Shown here piece after piece: positions 61,638-64,000 of a DNA stretch of 64,000 nucleotides. Origin of the DNA: Terriglobia bacterium (GTDB taxonomy: Bacteria > Acidobacteriota > Terriglobia > Terriglobales > Acidobacteriaceae); assembly GCA_020072845.1 (NCBI GenBank), contig JAIQGF010000007.1, forward strand, positions 1 to 64,000. The letters run 5' to 3'. The position numbers and the translations under genes are program-made. Position 1 is the stretch's first letter. Each line of letters starts with the position of its first letter. The notes under the pieces are model-generated. The model was not told where the DNA came from and searched no databases. It saw only the letters and a list, made by a program, of their open reading frames with translations.

Positions 61638-62531
61638 TCATTGGGGAAACCTGATTCGACCAGCCAGGTCACTCACGTGCCCAGGCTTCAACGCCAATAC
61701 GTCGTCGTACTCGATCCGTTCGGTCCGCGGACACTGTGCCAAGCGGTATCCGCCTTCGCTCCGTTGGATCGAGTAAACCTTGTACCCGTACGACACCATC
61801 AGGTCCCAGGTCTCTGCCGCAGTTGTCCCCAGCCCGCGCGCGGTCCAGTCGGACAGTTCGCAGAACAGGACCGGTGCGCCGGCGCCGGTGAACAGTTCCT
61901 TGCCACCGAGCAGCACCAACTGCTCGGCTCCCTCGACGTCCAGCTTCATGACATCCACCCGCCGAACTTGCTTCTCCGCGAGAAAGCAATCGAGCGTGCG
62001 GCAGGTCACCTGCTCGACGTGCGAAACGTGGCCGACTGCCGCTTCATGGGTCACCGTTCCAACGGAGTTGCATCCGCCGTAAGCCGGTTCGCAGACGTTT
62101 AAGGAAATCGTTCCGTCGGCGTTGCTGAGGGCCACACGGAACAACTCGACATTCTGCAATCCATTGCGCTCGATCGCTCTCCGCGCACGCTTCCAATCCC
62201 GCTCCGAGGGTTCGAACGCCAGCACGCGCCCCGTCGCCCCGACCAGTTTGGCCGCCAGCACCGTGTACAGTCCAAGGTTTGCTCCCACATCAATGAAGGT
62301 CATTCCCGGTGCGAGGACATCCTGCATTGCTCGCCGCACGGCGCCTTCGAAATCGAGATACAGCAGGTGTCGCGAGAGTTCTTCCGCAGGATAAAGGTAC
62401 ACGCCCGCGCCATCGAGCAATGGTTGGAATACGGTGAGGCCGCAACGCCACCTCATCCGCCGGTATTGCAAGAAAGGATCTTGCAGCGCGCGCATCAACA
62501 CGCCGCCTGCGCGCCTCACGAATGACGCCAT
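61638..62531 (-). CDS. FkbM-family methyltransferase
   Basis: 297 aa. SAM motif I TFIDVGANLGLYTVLAAKLVG (about 78-98), acidic loop in RVLAFEPSERDWKRARRAI, the FkbM signature VDVMKLDVEGAEQLVLLGG. These enzymes O-methylate sugars in polysaccharides. The start overlaps the following upstream gene by 16 nt. Confidence 0.92.
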   Translation of the reverse strand: MASFVRRAGGVLMRALQDPFLQYRRMRWRCGLTVFQPLLDGAGVYLYPAEELSRHLLYLDFEGAVRRAMQDVLAPGMTFIDVGANLGLYTVLAAKLVGATGRVLAFEPSERDWKRARRAIERNGLQNVELFRVALSNADGTISLNVCEPAYGGCNSVGTVTHEAAVGHVSHVEQVTCRTLDCFLAEKQVRRVDVMKLDVEGAEQLVLLGGKELFTGAGAPVLFCELSDWTARGLGTTAAETWDLMVSYGYKVYSIQRSEGGYRLAQCPRTERIEYDDVLALKPGHVSDLAGRIRFPQ

Positions 62532-63766
62532 CGAAGTCCTCTGTCCTTTGCCGTTCTGTCGGCCGTTTGTCGGGATGCCAGAAAACGTATATACCTTCCG
62601 GCGACTGCGCTTTGCGGCGTGTCACTGATCACCTGCAAACTGAATCCTCTGCTGCAGAAGAACCTCTGCAGATCCTGCTTGTCAAACAGATAGCTGAAGG
62701 TGTTGATGCCTGAGGTCGAAAGGGTTGTGGGTTCTTCGTATGTCTTGGCCCGGTATTCATCTCCCTCATATCGCAATACTGTCCACGGTCCTGCGGGCAT
62801 GTCGTCGGTGGCACAAAATCCGCCGAGGAATACGTGGTCGGAAAGGGAGATCAGGTTCTCCAGGAAGATGAACGGCGCAATGCTGTGGTAGTAAACGCCG
62901 TGGGCGAATACCAGATCGTAGCGTCCGTAGGTACGGCCGCTGACGTTGTGGAAGTCATCCATAATGACCTTCACTCCGTGCCATGCGAAGGCCTGCGCCG
63001 CAGCCATAGTCTTGGCCGCATTTTCTCCCCGTGCTTCCACACAATCTACTTGCGCCGCTCCCAATTTCAGGATGGCCGCCGTCTGCGCCCCTTCCAAGGG
63101 TCCGAATTCGATCACTCTTTTCCCCTTGAGCGGCAGGAGCCGGTCCAATTCACGAAACGGGGAAACCGCCGGCGCTTCCTCGTACGGCGTAATCCCGTAC
63201 AGTTCACGCCCGAGATAGAAACCCACCAGGTCATTCAGCGAAGTCACTGCGTAATCAACTCTCGCCATCAGCGCCGTAACCTGGGTGAAGGGCAGCAACA
63301 ATTGAGTGATCACAGCGATCCGGGAACCGACGGCTGTTTGCAGCTTTGCCACGGTTTTCCAGTGCTCGTCGGTCATCGGGATCCGCGCTATCAACACTAA
63401 TCCCGGCGCCGCCGGCGGCGCGTCTTGCCAGTCCCAATTCACAATCTGCGGCGTAATACCCGGACACCGTGAGGGCAACTGCCACGAATCGAGGAGTGCT
63501 TTATCGCCCAGGATGGTGATTTCATTGCATTCCTGACGCGCCAGTTGGAACGCAACCAGGTCGCCGACGCAACCGGCGTTAAATAGTTCCTCGAGGCCGA
63601 TGTAATGCGGCGCCAGCGTCGTTGGCTCCTGCCGCTCCTGCCGCCGCGCCGTCAATGCCTGCCCAATGCGTTTGAAGTTGTGTTCCGGGCTCTCGCGATA
63701 CAGGGCGCGCCCCGCGCGTCGGATGAATTGCACCACCTCGGATTGCCTCCAGTTGGAAATCGCCAT
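62516..63766 (-). CDS. SAM-dependent methyltransferase (416 aa)
   Basis: C-terminal class I domain with motif I KRVIEFGPLEGAQTAAILKLGAAQVDCVEAR (about 216-246) and YDLVFAHGVYYHSIAPFIFLENL (motif post-II), preceded by about 210 residues without a recognised domain that may bind the glycan acceptor. Translationally coupled to the FkbM gene by a 16-nt overlap. Likely a sugar methyltransferase. Confidence 0.85.
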   Translation of the reverse strand: MAISNWRQSEVVQFIRRAGRALYRESPEHNFKRIGQALTARRQERQEPTTLAPHYIGLEELFNAGCVGDLVAFQLARQECNEITILGDKALLDSWQLPSRCPGITPQIVNWDWQDAPPAAPGLVLIARIPMTDEHWKTVAKLQTAVGSRIAVITQLLLPFTQVTALMARVDYAVTSLNDLVGFYLGRELYGITPYEEAPAVSPFRELDRLLPLKGKRVIEFGPLEGAQTAAILKLGAAQVDCVEARGENAAKTMAAAQAFAWHGVKVIMDDFHNVSGRTYGRYDLVFAHGVYYHSIAPFIFLENLISLSDHVFLGGFCATDDMPAGPWTVLRYEGDEYRAKTYEEPTTLSTSGINTFSYLFDKQDLQRFFCSRGFSLQVISDTPQSAVAGRYIRFLASRQTADRTAKDRGLRWRHS

Positions 63767-63802
63767 CTTACTTATTCATGGCGTCAGTCGCACTGTATCA
63801 CT

Positions 63803-64000
63803 TCAATCCTGACCTGCCGCTGGGCCATCGAAGGTTGCACAGAACGCACGCGCTTGCAGACCCACATTTCCGAACCATCCTCCCTCGAGCTTGCGGGCCC
63901 CATACACCGGCGTCTCCACCACCGTGAAGCGGAACATGGCGGGCACAAACTCGTACTTCAGCTCCCGGACGTCCCGCAACTGCACCTCCAGGTCGTAAGC
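63803..64000 (-). CDS. partial gene, C-terminal part only
   Basis: 65 codons plus stop; the gene begins beyond the window end. LRDVRELKYEFVPAMFRFTVVETPVYGARKLEGGWFGNVGLQ is beta-rich and could be the C-terminal substrate-binding domain of a Wzt-like ABC transporter ATPase, which would fit the surface glycan cluster, but this is a weak suggestion. Confidence 0.6.
   Translation of the reverse strand, partial: AYDLEVQLRDVRELKYEFVPAMFRFTVVETPVYGARKLEGGWFGNVGLQARAFCATFDGPAAGQD

Overview
The window looks like chromosomal DNA of a high-GC, Gram-negative, aerobic soil-type bacterium, most likely an Acidobacteriota member (Terriglobia/Koribacter-like). This is an inference from gene content: lipid A genes, split glycine decarboxylase, F420-type oxidoreductase, DUF2911 and SYLF proteins, and a very repeat-rich intergenic space. 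No rRNA or other firm taxonomic marker is present.

Layout. 0-9.7 kb: RibD-like reductase, MobB-like P-loop protein, lpxD, an LpxL-type acyltransferase, a cytochrome c lipoprotein with a His-rich tail, a SYLF protein, an atypical NarL-type regulator, an LLM-class flavin/F420 oxidoreductase and small secreted proteins. 9.8-16.5 kb: membrane TPR protein, tetraheme cytochrome, glycine-rich RRM protein, FGE-like protein and a ccmE-A-B-C-D operon whose CcmE carries Cys in place of the heme-binding His. 16.5-22.3 kb: thiC, two-subunit transketolase, patatin, Nudix. 22.6-28.8 kb: beta-oxidation block (fadB-type fusion, a broken thiolase, acyl-CoA dehydrogenase) interrupted by a GxxExxY gene. 29-35 kb: DUF2911, FmdB-like protein and the complete glycine cleavage set gcvT-H-PA-PB. 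35-45 kb: cytosine-deaminase-like enzyme, STAS protein, tRNA-Arg, HigBA, YheT-type hydrolase, a REP-associated transposase (RAYT), sialate O-acetylesterase, pirin and MarR. 45-51.8 kb: metal-uptake cluster (porin, binding protein, permease), aminotransferase, ubiX, tRNA-Pro, a 2H phosphoesterase and tRNA-His. 51.9-64 kb: a co-directional cell-surface polysaccharide locus that begins beside tRNA-His and a decayed tyrosine-recombinase tail.

The most unusual content is between the genes. (1) At least 17 spacers carry tandem arrays with a 7-bp period. Each locus uses its own heptamer word, and many are mirrored by a reverse-complement arm. They resemble in form, not in sequence, the heptanucleotide STRR repeats of heterocystous cyanobacteria. 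(2) A RAYT gene is bracketed by inverted copies of a compound palindrome whose core recurs at three other places, once in frame inside a coding sequence. (3) A GxxExxY (PD-(D/E)XK-like) gene is framed by about 24-bp terminal inverted repeats that supply both its ribosome binding site and its stop codon; two gene-less elements with the same kind of ends lie within 4 kb. (4) A MITE-like family has TAGAACTGGTTTC ends. In two spacers the elements are nested inside heptad-array arms.

Functional links are mostly operonic: Ccm serves the c-type cytochromes, the fad block degrades fatty acids, gcvT-H-PA-PB forms the glycine cleavage complex, the metal cluster pairs an outer-membrane protein with a binding protein and permease but lacks an ATPase here, and the last 12 kb would build and decorate a surface glycan.
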